From positions 1,488,001-1,552,000 of the forward strand of contig NZ_CP036537.1 of the NCBI RefSeq assembly GCF_021184025.1: 64,000 nucleotides of DNA, written 5' to 3'. Both the position numbers and the translations under genes were made by a program. Source of the DNA: Rhodopseudomonas boonkerdii. Lineage in GTDB: Bacteria > Pseudomonadota > Alphaproteobacteria > Rhizobiales > Xanthobacteraceae. The notes beneath the pieces are model-generated. The model saw nothing but the letters and a program-made list of their open reading frames with translations, ran no database searches and had not been told where the DNA came from. This document shows, in pieces, positions 9,735 through 18,531 of the stretch (positions are counted from its first letter, which is position 1; the number at the start of each line of letters is the position of its first letter).

Positions 9735-11798
9735 TCAGCTTTGGCGACCGCGCATGTCGGCCTCGATGGCCAGCACCGGGCTGCCGAAGCGGGAGCGATA
9801 GACCTGCAGGTTTTCCAGCACGCGCTGCACGTAGTTGCGCGTCTCCGCATAGGGAATGCGCTCGACCCAATCCACGACATCGACATCGGCCTGACGCGGA
9901 TCGCCGTAGCGCGCGATCCACTGGCGTACGCGCCCGCGCCCGGCATTATAGCCGACAAAGGCAAGGACGTGGTTGCCGTCATAGTCGCTGAGCAGGTTCG
10001 CTATCTCGGCCGAACCGAGCTGCAGATTGTAAGCGGGGTCGTTGTGCAGACGCTCGTTGTTGAAGGTGAAGCCCATCCGCCGCGCCAGCGTCTGGCCGGC
10101 GGCGGGCGTCACCTGCATATAGCCGGTGGCAAGAGCGCCCGAGGTGATGCGCGGATTGAACGCGCTTTCGGTGCGGGTGATCGCATAGACCAGGCTCTTG
10201 TCGGTCTTCGCGCCGATCGGTGCGAAGTCGGGCAGGCCGGTGGCTGGGAAGGCATAGCTGTCGAAAGCGAGACCGCGATTGAGCGCGGCGCGTCCGACCG
10301 CCAGCATGGCGCCGGGGTCACGGTGTTTTCGCGCGGATTCGGCGACCATCGCGAGCAGGGCGGTGTCGTTGCTGCGGTGGAGGTCGCCGACGAACGGGAC
10401 AACGAGGCGACGGTTGCCGCTGGCATAGAGAACTTCGACGGCCCGCACGAGGTCGCGGTTGGCGAGCGTCGTGCGTTGCGCCGGGCTCAGCGCTGGCGGC
10501 GTGCGCAGCCGGGTGTGGCGGCAGCCGATCCGGGCGCAAGCGAGCTGGCCGTAATAGGTGGTGCCATGCTGTGAGGCGAGGGCGTAATGCTGCTGCGCCG
10601 CCGCGCGATTGCGGCCCGCGTCGGCGGCGCGGCCGAGCCAGTATTGCGCACGCGCCAGCGCCGTGGGGCCGCGGGTGAGGCCGGGAATTTCGTTGAAATG
10701 ACGTGTGGCCGTTTGCGGATCGCGCAGGAAACGGAGCGCGATCCAGCCCGCCATGAAAGAACGATCGACGCGATAGGTCTCCTTCTCCGGCGCTGCGTCA
10801 TGCGCGAGACGATAGGCAAGCTTCGCTTGACCGTCGTCGAGGAGCGATCGCACCAACGCGCGGCGTTCCACCCACCAGATGTCAGGGCTGTTGATGACAC
10901 TGGGATCGCGCGGCGCCGACAGCATCAGTTTGGCGGCTTCACTGTCGCGGCCGCTGCGGCGCAGCCACTGGATACGGGTGAACTGATAGGCGGGATCGCT
11001 GCGGACATTTGCCGGCACGGCGGCGAGCAGGGCCGCGGCTTTCGGTTTCTTGCCGATCACGGCGGCGCGTGCGGACACGATGGCGACGGCGCCCGGGCCG
11101 AGATGTTTTGCGGCGCGCATCGCGGTGTCGAAATCGTTGGCATAGAGACGGCTGTGCATACGCGCGGCGTGATCGGCTTGCGTCAATCGTGCGCCGAACA
11201 GTTTGAGCACCTCGGCCTCGGTGCTCGCCGAGAAGCCGTCGCTGCGCCAGGCGGCGCTGGCAAAGCGAATGGCCCTGCTATCGCCGAGGGAGGCGAGTGC
11301 GCGGGCCATCGCCAGCTGCCCGAGGGCCGTGCGCGGTTCACCGCCGGAGAAAAACGTGCGCACGGTCGCGGCATCGGCGCGCTCGATCCACAGCCGCGCC
11401 TCCGCGCGCCGCTGCAGCAGCGTCATGCCGGGCCAGGCGGGGTTGGCCCGGATGAATTCGGCGTAGCGCGCGAATTCGTTGTCGCCATCGGAGCGCAGGA
11501 TCACCCATTCGGTAACCTTGCGGCCAAGCGGATCGCGGATGTGATCGCGTGTCCGCGTCGCGGCGTCGAGCTTGCCCGCGCCAGCGAGACGGGTTGCTTC
11601 AGAGATGGTCTTGAGATCGGCATGCGACAGCAGATGCTCTGCGGCATGCGATGCGCGCGCATGGGCGGCCAAGGGGTGGCTGACGACGATGACTGCGACG
11701 CTGGCCGGAAGCAGCACGCGCCGGATGGAAACGGGTAGATCGATCACAGGGCTTTCCGATGCAGGCGGACGACATCCGCATGTCTTGCTCTCGCTCAA
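9735..11798 (-). CDS. Soluble lytic murein transglycosylase (Slt70-like)
   Basis: The enzyme cleaves the MurNAc-GlcNAc bond of peptidoglycan, forming 1,6-anhydro ends. The long N-terminal part (about 60-500) is a superhelical U/L-type domain of helical repeats. The C-terminal SLT domain has the catalytic Glu544 in ITRTESAFN, followed by GYMQVTPAAG, the AFVGYNAGRGRV loop and YAETRNYVQRV. An export signal is visible (IRRVLLPASVAVIVVSHPLA), but it starts about 18 residues in, so a GTG at 11747 is a good alternative start. Gene order gives no operon partner; both neighbours are on other transcripts. Confidence 0.93.
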   Translation of the reverse strand: MSESKTCGCRPPASESPVIDLPVSIRRVLLPASVAVIVVSHPLAAHARASHAAEHLLSHADLKTISEATRLAGAGKLDAATRTRDHIRDPLGRKVTEWVILRSDGDNEFARYAEFIRANPAWPGMTLLQRRAEARLWIERADAATVRTFFSGGEPRTALGQLAMARALASLGDSRAIRFASAAWRSDGFSASTEAEVLKLFGARLTQADHAARMHSRLYANDFDTAMRAAKHLGPGAVAIVSARAAVIGKKPKAAALLAAVPANVRSDPAYQFTRIQWLRRSGRDSEAAKLMLSAPRDPSVINSPDIWWVERRALVRSLLDDGQAKLAYRLAHDAAPEKETYRVDRSFMAGWIALRFLRDPQTATRHFNEIPGLTRGPTALARAQYWLGRAADAGRNRAAAQQHYALASQHGTTYYGQLACARIGCRHTRLRTPPALSPAQRTTLANRDLVRAVEVLYASGNRRLVVPFVGDLHRSNDTALLAMVAESARKHRDPGAMLAVGRAALNRGLAFDSYAFPATGLPDFAPIGAKTDKSLVYAITRTESAFNPRITSGALATGYMQVTPAAGQTLARRMGFTFNNERLHNDPAYNLQLGSAEIANLLSDYDGNHVLAFVGYNAGRGRVRQWIARYGDPRQADVDVVDWVERIPYAETRNYVQRVLENLQVYRSRFGSPVLAIEADMRGRQS

Positions 11799-11988
11799 AG
11801 TCGAGGGAAAACCTTCATGAAATGCAAAGCACCGATCGCCGCAGCGTGTGGTGAAGATGGCTGATCTGTAATGTCGCGGGTTGCGTGGAAGATATGGCCG
11901 CGTGCGGCGCCGCGGGACGCAACATTTTGCGGTGGTCCATTCGCGCGCAGCGTCGAAATGTCTCGAAGAAATGATGCGCGACGCCTGC

Positions 11989-12213
11989 TCACATCGACGT
12001 CGCGCGGGCGTGCGCCGCGGCGGCCCTGCGCAGGCAGTCGCGGCACAGGCAGTCGCCGCCGGCAGCGGGCATCGGCAGCTTCGCGGGTTCCTCGGCGCAC
12101 CAGCAATTGCCGAACAGGTCGCAACCGAATTCGGTGCCGCAGGCCTGGCAGGTCAGGCAGCGGCTCTGCGATACCTCGCCGGGCAAGCGGTCCGTTCCTG
12201 TCCGATTTGTCAT
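11989..12213 (-). CDS. Cysteine-rich CWC family small protein
   Basis: A 74-residue protein with eight cysteines: CLTCQACGTEFGC, then CWC, then CLCRDCL near the C terminus. This pattern matches the small Cys-rich CWC family, probable zinc-binding proteins of unknown role. The start ATG at 12213 has no strong ribosome binding site. It lies between the divergent transglycosylase region and the DUF1800 gene. Coding status is supported by the conserved Cys spacing; function is unknown. Confidence 0.75.
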   Translation of the reverse strand: MTNRTGTDRLPGEVSQSRCLTCQACGTEFGCDLFGNCWCAEEPAKLPMPAAGGDCLCRDCLRRAAAAHARATSM

Positions 12214-12328
12214 CCAGACGGCCTCAATTTCAGTTCGATCTTCATGCAGCGTTCATCTGCCGCAGTCGTATAGTCGCCCGATATCGCGCGGCCGCATCAT
12301 AGGCCGGCGATGAAGCGAGGGAAACCCG

Positions 12329-13795
12329 ATGGCCCGCGACCCGCAAGGCGCGCTGATCGCGCTGAATCGTTTCGGCTTTGGCGCCCGGGGCGGCGCATCG
12401 GGCGACATCGTCAACGCCGCGTCCGACCCCCGCGGCTATGTGAAGGCGGAGCTCGCGCGTCCGCAGGCGGTCATGCTGGAGCTGCCGGGCCTGCAGACGA
12501 CACCGGAACTCGCCCAGGCCATGTTCGCCTATCAACTCGAGGTGAAGACGGCACGCGAAGCAGCCGCCAAGGCGCCTGTCGAGCCCGAGAAGAAACCGGA
12601 AGCGCCGGCTATGACGGGCAATACGATGATGACGGTGCAGCCCGACGCGGCCAAACCCGCGCCCGTCGCCCAGATGCCGCCGAATGTGGTGCAGAAGACC
12701 TTTCGCACGGAGGCGCTGGCACGGATCCAGCGGGCCACCATCGCGGAATGCGGCTTTGTCGAGCGGCTCGTCGTGTTCTGGTCGAATCACTTCTGCATTT
12801 CGGCGAACAAGGGCGAGCCGGCACGGATGTGGGCGGGCTCGTTCGAGCGGGAGGCGATCAGGCCGCATGTGCTCGGCAGATTCGCCGACATGGTGAAGGC
12901 GGTGGAGCAGCACCCGGCGATGCTGTTCTTCCTCGACAACCAGCAGTCCGTCGGCCCGAACTCGCGCGCCGGACAGAACGGCAAGCGCGGGCTCAACGAA
13001 AACCTCGCGCGCGAGATCATGGAACTGCATACGCTGGGTGTCGGCGGCGGTTATACGCAAGCCGATGTGACGTCGCTGGCGCGCATCATCACGGGCTGGA
13101 CCTTTGCCGGACGCGAAGGAAAGATCGGCACGCCCGGCAGCTTCGCCTTCAATGCCAATGCGCATGAGCCCGGTCCGCAACAACTGCTCGGCAAGACCTA
13201 TGACGATACCGGCGTCGCCCAGGGCGAGGCGGCGCTCGCCGACATCGCGCGGCATCCCTCGGCGGCGAAGTTCATCGCCCTCAAGCTGGCGCAGCATTTC
13301 GTATCGGATGCGCCACCGCCGGCGCTGCTGGCGCGTCTGGAAGGCGTGTTCAGGAAGACCGACGGCGATCTGAAGGCCGTCACGCTGGCGCTGCTGGATT
13401 CGAACGAGGCCTGGCAGGCGCCGATCAGTAAGCTGCGGACGCCCTACGAATACCTCATTGCTTCCGGGCGATTGCTTGCGCGCATCCCGGAGGATCCCGG
13501 CCGTTACTTCGCGGGCCTGCAGACGCTCGGACAACCGCTCTGGACTCCGTCGGGGCCGAACGGTTTCCCCGACGGCAACGCGGCATGGGCCGTACCGGAA
13601 GGCATGAAATTGCGGCTCGATATCGCGGCTCAGGTGTCGTCGCGCATTCCCGACAGCATCGATCCACGCGAATTGCTGGAGGTCGTGGCGGGCGAGGCTG
13701 CCTCCACCGAAACGCGCCAGACGATCGCACGCGCGGAGACGCGGCAGCAGGCTTTGGCGCTGCTGCTGATGTCCCCTGAATTCCAGAGGAGATGA
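12329..13795 (+). CDS. DUF1800 family protein
   Basis: The 488-residue protein has the DUF1800 features: LIALNRFGFGARGG at the N terminus, VERLVVFWSNHFCIS near 145, a central LNENLAREIMELHTLGVGGGYTQADV segment, and a C-terminal stretch ending LLMSPEFQRR. These proteins occur almost always beside a DUF1501 partner, as here, where the stop overlaps the next start by four bases (ATGA). The start is preceded by GAGGGAAA. The biochemical role of the pair is not established; some are linked to exported or cell-surface processes. Confidence 0.93.
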   Translation: MARDPQGALIALNRFGFGARGGASGDIVNAASDPRGYVKAELARPQAVMLELPGLQTTPELAQAMFAYQLEVKTAREAAAKAPVEPEKKPEAPAMTGNTMMTVQPDAAKPAPVAQMPPNVVQKTFRTEALARIQRATIAECGFVERLVVFWSNHFCISANKGEPARMWAGSFEREAIRPHVLGRFADMVKAVEQHPAMLFFLDNQQSVGPNSRAGQNGKRGLNENLAREIMELHTLGVGGGYTQADVTSLARIITGWTFAGREGKIGTPGSFAFNANAHEPGPQQLLGKTYDDTGVAQGEAALADIARHPSAAKFIALKLAQHFVSDAPPPALLARLEGVFRKTDGDLKAVTLALLDSNEAWQAPISKLRTPYEYLIASGRLLARIPEDPGRYFAGLQTLGQPLWTPSGPNGFPDGNAAWAVPEGMKLRLDIAAQVSSRIPDSIDPRELLEVVAGEAASTETRQTIARAETRQQALALLLMSPEFQRR

Positions 13796-15015
13796 CGATG
13801 GATTGTTGTGAAAGCCGGACGCTCTCTCCGACACGCCGTTCGCTGCTGCTCTCCGGCGCAGCCTTTGCGGCATGGGCCTATCTGCCGAAATTCGCGCGTG
13901 CCGCCGACGGCCGCGATCCACGGCTGGTCGTGGTGATCCTGCGCGGCGCTCTCGACGGTCTCGCCACCGTCGCGCCGCTTGGCGATCCCGATTACGCGGG
14001 GCTGCATGGATCGATCGCGCTGCTGAAAGACGGACAGAATGCGGCGCTGCCGCTCGATGGTTTCTTCGGCCTGCATCCGGCGATGCCGGAATTCGCGCGG
14101 ATGTATCGCGACCGGCAGGCGGCGATCGTCCATGCGGTGGCGACGTCCTATCGCGAGCGTTCGCATTTCGATGGGCAGGATGTGCTGGAAAGCGGCTATC
14201 CCGGTCCGGGCCGCGTGCAGTCCGGCTGGCTCAACCGGGCCATCGAGGCGCTGCCGCGCGGCGAGCGCGTGGCTGCGGGTCTCGCGGTCGGGCCGACCAC
14301 GCCGCTGGTGCTGCGCGGTGCAGCGCCGACCGTCGGCTGGGCGCCGGTCGATCTGCCGAATGCAGCGGACGACACGGCGATGCGGCTGCTGCAGCTCTAT
14401 CGGGATCGCGATCCTGCATTGGCGACCGCGCTGTCGCAGGGGCTGAAGCTCGATAAACTCGCGGTGGGCGACGACATGAAACCGAAAGGCGGCAACCCCA
14501 TCGTGGCAATGCGCCAGGTCGCACGCGGTGCGGCCAAGCTGATGGCCGCCGATGACGGGCCGCGTGTTGCCGCGCTCGCTTTCGATGGCTGGGATACGCA
14601 TGCGCAGGAAGGCGGGCCGGTCGGCCGCCTCGCGCAGCTGCTCGGCGGCCTCGATGGCGCGCTGGCCGAATTCCAGAACGGGCTCGGCGCACACTGGCGC
14701 GACACCATTGTGGTGGTCGCGACCGAATTCGGCCGTACGGCGAAGATCAACGGCACCGCGGGCACCGATCACGGCACCGGAACGATCGCGCTGCTCGCGG
14801 GTGGCGCGGTGAAGGGGGGCCGGGTGATTGCGGACTGGCCGGGACTCGCCAACGGCAAATTGTATGAGGGACGCGATCTCGCGCCGACGACGGATTTGCG
14901 CGCGGTGCTGAAGGGCGTGTTGCACGATCATCTCGGCGTCAACGAACGCGCGCTGGCGGAGCGGGTGTTCCCGGACAGCGCGCAGGTGAAGCCGGCGAAG
15001 GGATTGGTGGCTTAG
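13792..15015 (+). CDS. DUF1501 family protein, Tat-type signal
   Basis: A 407-residue DUF1501 protein, related to the alkaline phosphatase/sulfatase-like fold. It has a twin-arginine style signal (SPTRRSLLLSGAAFAAWAYL, residues 10-30), then VVVILRGALDGLATVAPLGD, SHFDGQDVLESG near 123, and C-terminal TIVVVATEFGRTAKINGTAG with TDHGTG. The metal-site-like DHGTG and SHFDG motifs are kept. Translation is coupled to the preceding DUF1800 gene by the overlapping ATGA; an ATG at 13798 has better spacing to the AGAGGA site. Both proteins probably work together. Substrate unknown. Confidence 0.92.
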   Translation: MTMDCCESRTLSPTRRSLLLSGAAFAAWAYLPKFARAADGRDPRLVVVILRGALDGLATVAPLGDPDYAGLHGSIALLKDGQNAALPLDGFFGLHPAMPEFARMYRDRQAAIVHAVATSYRERSHFDGQDVLESGYPGPGRVQSGWLNRAIEALPRGERVAAGLAVGPTTPLVLRGAAPTVGWAPVDLPNAADDTAMRLLQLYRDRDPALATALSQGLKLDKLAVGDDMKPKGGNPIVAMRQVARGAAKLMAADDGPRVAALAFDGWDTHAQEGGPVGRLAQLLGGLDGALAEFQNGLGAHWRDTIVVVATEFGRTAKINGTAGTDHGTGTIALLAGGAVKGGRVIADWPGLANGKLYEGRDLAPTTDLRAVLKGVLHDHLGVNERALAERVFPDSAQVKPAKGLVA

Positions 15016-15047
15016 TCCCTCCCCAGTCGCTTCGCTCCGGGGAGGGA
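15016..15047. repeat. Inverted repeat between convergent genes (terminator-like)
   Basis: TCCCTCCCC (15016-15024) is perfectly complementary to GGGGAGGGA (15039-15047) with a 14-base loop. It lies directly after the DUF1501 stop and 14 bases before the 3' end of the convergent aldo/keto reductase. There is no T-run, so it is more like a dispersed rhizobial palindrome than a classic intrinsic terminator. Confidence 0.55.
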
Positions 15048-15060
15048 GAAGAACCGTCCA

Positions 15061-16002
15061 CTAGCCCAGTGTGATCCTGTCAATCTCCGCCATGTCCTCC
15101 GCGCTCAGCTTCCAGCTTGCGGCCTTCACATTCTGTTCGATCTGTTCCACGCGCGTCGCGCCGGCGATGACGCTCGCCACCTGCGGCCTCGCCGCGAGCC
15201 AGGAGAAGGCGAGTTCGAGCAGCGTGCGGCCGCGCTGCTGCGCGAACAGGTCGAGCTTCGTCGCGATCGCCTCGTTGCGCGGTGTCGCGGAGCGCTCGCG
15301 CAAGGCTGGCGCCTTGGCGAAGCGGCTGTCGGCCGGCGGTTCGGCGCCCGGCTTGTATTTGCCGGTGAGCAGGCCATTGGCGAGCGGGAAGAACGGCAGC
15401 AGGCCGAGATTGTACTGTTGCGCGGCAGGGAGCAGGTCGCATTCGATGTCGCGGACGACGAGGCTGTATTCGTCCTGAGAGGAGACGAAGGGCGTGACGC
15501 CCATCTGGCGCGCGGTGAATTCGGCCTCGGCGATGCGCCAGGCCGGAAAATTCGAATGGCCGATATAACGCACCTTGCCTTGGCGGACGAGATCGTCAAG
15601 CGCGCGCAGCGTTTCCTCGATCGGCGTGCGGTCGTCGAATTCGTGCTGCTGATAGAGGTCGATATAATCCGTCTTCAGCCGACGCAGGCTGGCTTCCACG
15701 GCGTTCATGATGTAGCGGCGCGAGGCGCCCTGTTTGGTGCCGTCGGTGCTCATCGGCTTGGCGTATTTGGTCGCCAGCACGATGTCCTTGCGGCGATCGC
15801 CCAGCACTTCGCCGAGCACCGTCTCTGAGCCGCCCATGCCGGCATAGATGTCCGCGGTGTCGAACAGCGTGATGCCGAGATCGATGGCCTTGTGGATTAC
15901 CTTTCGCGAGGTCTCGAGATCGGTGCGTTGGCCAAAATTGTTGCAGCCAAGACCGACGGCCGAGACGCGCAGGCCGGAGCGGCCGAGATTGCGGATTTCC
16001 AT
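15061..16002 (-). CDS. Aldo/keto reductase
   Basis: A 313-residue NAD(P)H-dependent oxidoreductase of the AKR superfamily with a TIM-barrel fold. It shows the N-terminal MEIRNLGRSGLRVSAVGLGC, the catalytic Asp and Tyr in LFDTADIYAGMGGSE (48-62), the Lys in VLATKYAKP, and the His region in LYQQHEFDDRTPIEETLRALD. The closest subfamily by eye is the L-glyceraldehyde-3-phosphate reductase / potassium-channel-beta-like AKRs. The substrate cannot be read from the sequence. It runs convergent with the DUF1501 gene and has a palindromic repeat just upstream. Confidence 0.93.
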   Translation of the reverse strand: MEIRNLGRSGLRVSAVGLGCNNFGQRTDLETSRKVIHKAIDLGITLFDTADIYAGMGGSETVLGEVLGDRRKDIVLATKYAKPMSTDGTKQGASRRYIMNAVEASLRRLKTDYIDLYQQHEFDDRTPIEETLRALDDLVRQGKVRYIGHSNFPAWRIAEAEFTARQMGVTPFVSSQDEYSLVVRDIECDLLPAAQQYNLGLLPFFPLANGLLTGKYKPGAEPPADSRFAKAPALRERSATPRNEAIATKLDLFAQQRGRTLLELAFSWLAARPQVASVIAGATRVEQIEQNVKAASWKLSAEDMAEIDRITLG

Positions 16003-16088
16003 GGGAGTTGCCTTGTGAACGAAGCGAGGGCGCGAACTATTGCGCGGCGCAGGCGAGGCTGCAAGCAGCGGTCGTAGGCGGATGAGAC

Positions 16089-16211
16089 GTAGGGCGGATG
16101 AGCCAACGGGGCGCGCGAAGCGCGCCCGTTGATAAACTTCGCGTCATCCGTCGGCCGAGCATGTGTGGCGAAGACCTGCGGCGGATTACGGCTTCGCCTC
16201 ATCTGCCCTAC
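16089..16211. repeat. Palindromic intergenic repeat (GTAGGGCGGATGAG family)
   Basis: The ends are inverted: GTAGGGCGGATGAG (16089-16102) against CTCATCTGCCCTAC (16198-16211), 13 of 14 matching. Inside is a strong hairpin in which GGCGCGC and GCGCGCC flank GAA. Related but decayed sequence is seen at 35734-35814 and 24886-24997. It fills most of the gap between the aldo/keto reductase and plsC. Confidence 0.8.
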
Positions 16212-16221
16212 GGGAGTTCAG

Positions 16222-17058
16222 TCAGGCAATCGCCGGTGCAGCTTCGGTGGCGGGTGCGGTCTGCACCTTCTTTGGCGGACCGGCGCGTAGCGCCGCCGTG
16301 GTCATCTGGCGCACGGCGTTCTCTGCATCGCGGGCGATTCGCTTGCGATCGGCGGATATGTCGTAGGCGACGGCTTCGCCCCAGGTGACGGTGACATCGA
16401 TGGCGCCGGAGGTCAGGATGCCGACCAGATGCGGGATGAGATCGACGTCGCCGTACCAGGCGATTCGCTGGTGCAGCGCGCGGCCGACCGGAAGGCCGCC
16501 AAAGCCGACATAAGCAAGGGACATCGGCTGCACCACGACCTCGTCGTGATGCATGGACTCGCCAAGCGCGTGATGCACGGAGCCGACCAGCGCCGAGCGG
16601 AACGGCAGCACGCGGATGCCGTCGCTCGACGTGCCTTCGGCGAACAGGACCACGGCATCACCGGAGACCATGCGGTCGCCGATCTCGCGCGCGGTGGCGC
16701 CGGTGCTCTGGCGGCGTTCGCGCTCGACGAAAATGGTACGTTGCATTCTGGCGAGCCAGCCGAACAGCGGCCACTTGGCAATCTCGCTCTTGGCGACGAA
16801 AACCACCGGCGTTTTCGCGCCGATGACAAGGATGTCGAGCCAGGAGGCGTGATTGGCGAGGATCAGCAGCGGGGCGGTCCTGCTGCGCTCGCCAACCTCG
16901 TGAATGCGGATGCCGATCACCGCGCAGAGCACGGTGTGGAAAATATGCGGGATGACCTGCTGCAGGCGCCAGCCAAAGGCAATGCTAATGAGCTGGAGCG
17001 GCGCCAGCAGCACGATCATCGTGAACATCGTGAGGGCGACGGCGACGAGACGGATCAT
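16222..17058 (-). CDS. plsC: 1-acyl-sn-glycerol-3-phosphate acyltransferase
   Basis: PlsC-type acyltransferase (278 residues) that makes phosphatidic acid from lysophosphatidic acid at the inner membrane. The acyltransferase motifs are in order: block I NHASWLD (HX4D), block II FVERERR, block III LFAEGTSSDG, and block IV with VVVQPMSLAYVG. An N-terminal hydrophobic segment (VAVALTMFTMIVLLAPLQLISIAF) anchors it. The C-terminal tail is Ala/Pro/Thr rich and likely flexible. It may be one of several PlsC paralogues in the genome and could instead belong to ornithine-lipid synthesis (OlsA-like), which the sequence alone does not exclude. Confidence 0.88.
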   Translation of the reverse strand: MIRLVAVALTMFTMIVLLAPLQLISIAFGWRLQQVIPHIFHTVLCAVIGIRIHEVGERSRTAPLLILANHASWLDILVIGAKTPVVFVAKSEIAKWPLFGWLARMQRTIFVERERRQSTGATAREIGDRMVSGDAVVLFAEGTSSDGIRVLPFRSALVGSVHHALGESMHHDEVVVQPMSLAYVGFGGLPVGRALHQRIAWYGDVDLIPHLVGILTSGAIDVTVTWGEAVAYDISADRKRIARDAENAVRQMTTAALRAGPPKKVQTAPATEAAPAIA

Positions 17059-17248
17059 GGACTGCTTATACCGGCGCTGGCTGCTTCAGGCAAAAAGAAG
17101 CGGTCCCGGTCAGCGCGGCAACTGACGGAGACCGCTGGGGAAGCAGCCCGTCGGCGACGGGGGGAAGCGACCGGCTGCGCGGAAAACCTAGCTGCAGCGG
17201 GTGACACCGCCATGACAGAGTTAACGATCCGCAGTCTGCAACTTGAGC

Positions 17249-17842
17249 TTATTCCGCCGCGTCCAGCCGGCTGTCGAACACGTCGCCGTCGCGCAGCGCG
17301 AGGTAATAGTCCCGGTCGGCCGTGTCGTCGTCATGGCGGATCAGGTCGTTCACCGGCGTGTAACTCAGCATCCGCCCGCCATCGGGCAGCACGGCGCAGC
17401 TCAGCCGCAGCACGCGGCCATTGGCGAGGCGCAACGTCTCCGGGGCCGGATTACCGGCGCGGATCTGCTCGATGCGACGGGCGATGAAGTGATCGATCTC
17501 GTCGTTGGGGATGGTGTAGGCGTTGGTGTCACGTGCATGATACATCAGCGCGATCAGCGGTGGCTTGCTGTCGGCCTTGGCGTCGGGCAGCGCGAAGTAA
17601 TCGCGGAAGGCGCGGTTGATGAATTCGGCGCGGGTGTCGGCGTTGAGCAGCACGATACCGATATCGATGCGATCGAGCGCTGCGGTAAGGCGTTCGGCCG
17701 TGGCGTGCTGCTGCGCCGCTCGTTGCCGGGCCTGATAGCGTTGGCGGCGCAGGCGAACGGCCAGCGTAATGCCGAGGGCCGCGATCACGACGATTGCGGT
17801 CTCTGTTCCCGGACTGAGAAACATGGGCCAGTCGATCTGCAT
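17249..17842 (-). CDS. Membrane-anchored PAS domain protein without an output domain
   Basis: The 197-residue protein has one N-terminal transmembrane segment (about residues 14-30), a short coiled region (RLRRQRYQARQRAAQQHATAER) and one PAS-type domain (ALDRIDIGIVLLNADTRAEFINRAFRDYFAL through GRMLSYTPVNDLI). No histidine kinase, GGDEF or other output domain follows before the stop. It may be a stand-alone sensor, or the remnant of a longer sensor kinase; the C terminus is not obviously broken, so a stand-alone role is slightly favoured. Upstream is a 200-base gap to the divergent DUF486 gene. Confidence 0.75.
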   Translation of the reverse strand: MQIDWPMFLSPGTETAIVVIAALGITLAVRLRRQRYQARQRAAQQHATAERLTAALDRIDIGIVLLNADTRAEFINRAFRDYFALPDAKADSKPPLIALMYHARDTNAYTIPNDEIDHFIARRIEQIRAGNPAPETLRLANGRVLRLSCAVLPDGGRMLSYTPVNDLIRHDDDTADRDYYLALRDGDVFDSRLDAAE

Positions 17843-18051
17843 CGGGCTGCACCATTAGCCGTACGAAGGTACTAATCCCACAGTGACGTCTGGTTGCGCC
17901 AGCGCCCACCGTTTCCCTGTGTCATCGCTAAAGTGGTGTGGACGACGGCTACGGCATTTTCCCCGTGTTCGCTTCAAATGCTATCGAAGTCGTGGGAACC
18001 GGCGGCCGCCGCCGGATGTTAGCGCCGCGCTTCGACAAGGATAATCACCGG

Positions 18052-18405
18052 ATGCCGACTTTCATTTCGCCGCTGCTGCTGCCGATCCTGATGCTGCTGG
18101 CTTCGAACATTTTCATGACCTTCGCCTGGTACGGGCATCTCAAGTTCAAGGATCACGGGCTGCCCCTGGTCATCATGGTGAGCTGGGGCATTGCCTTTTT
18201 CGAATACTGGCTGGCGGTGCCCGCCAACCGGTGGGGCAGCGAGGTCTATAACGCCGCGCAGCTGAAGACCATGCAGGAGGTGATCACGCTGGTCGTGTTC
18301 GCCGCCTTCTCGGTGCTCTATCTGAAGGAGCCGCTGGGCTGGAATCACGCGCTTGGCTTTGCGTTCATCGCGCTCGGGGCGTTTTTCATTTTTCACAAAT
18401 GGTGA
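18052..18405 (+). CDS. DUF486 small multidrug-transporter-like membrane protein
   Basis: Starting at MPTFISPLLL the protein is about 117 residues with four hydrophobic helices, ending with ALGFAFIALGAFFIFHKW. The motifs NIFMTFAWYGHLKFK and FEYWLAVPANRWGSEVYNAAQLKTMQE are characteristic of DUF486 (PF04342), a family related to the drug/metabolite transporters. Transport substrate unknown. An open frame continues 38 codons upstream, but those residues are not membrane-like and the ATG at 18052 has AAGGAT upstream. A palindromic repeat follows 10 bases after the stop. Confidence 0.88.
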   Translation: MPTFISPLLLPILMLLASNIFMTFAWYGHLKFKDHGLPLVIMVSWGIAFFEYWLAVPANRWGSEVYNAAQLKTMQEVITLVVFAAFSVLYLKEPLGWNHALGFAFIALGAFFIFHKW

Positions 18406-18415
18406 GTGCGCAGAT

Positions 18416-18519
18416 GTAGGATGGGTAGAGCAAAGGCGCAAAGCGCCGGAGCGAAACCCATCATTCTGTCGTTGCGGTAAGCTCCGCCGATGGGTTTCGC
18501 TTCGCTCTACCCATCCTAC
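18416..18519. repeat. 104-bp palindromic element with perfect 16-bp ends
   Basis: GTAGGATGGGTAGAGC (18416-18431) is exactly repeated in inverse at 18504-18519. Inside, GCGAAACCCATC (18451-18462) is the exact inverse of 18489-18500, and GGCGC-AAA-GCGCC forms a further hairpin. This nested cruciform type is widely dispersed in Bradyrhizobium-like genomes. It sits between the convergent DUF486 and sugar dehydrogenase genes and could serve as a bidirectional terminator. Confidence 0.9.
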
Positions 18520-18531
18520 GCGTCTGGAGTG

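Noticed and set aside
11795..12124. 109-codon minus-strand frame over the CWC gene
   Set aside because: The Cys-rich frame in another phase has the conserved CWC pattern; this one does not.
12242..13921. Open frame of 559 codons antisense to the DUF1800 gene
   Set aside because: Overlaps a clear family gene and shows no motif, signal or ribosome binding site.
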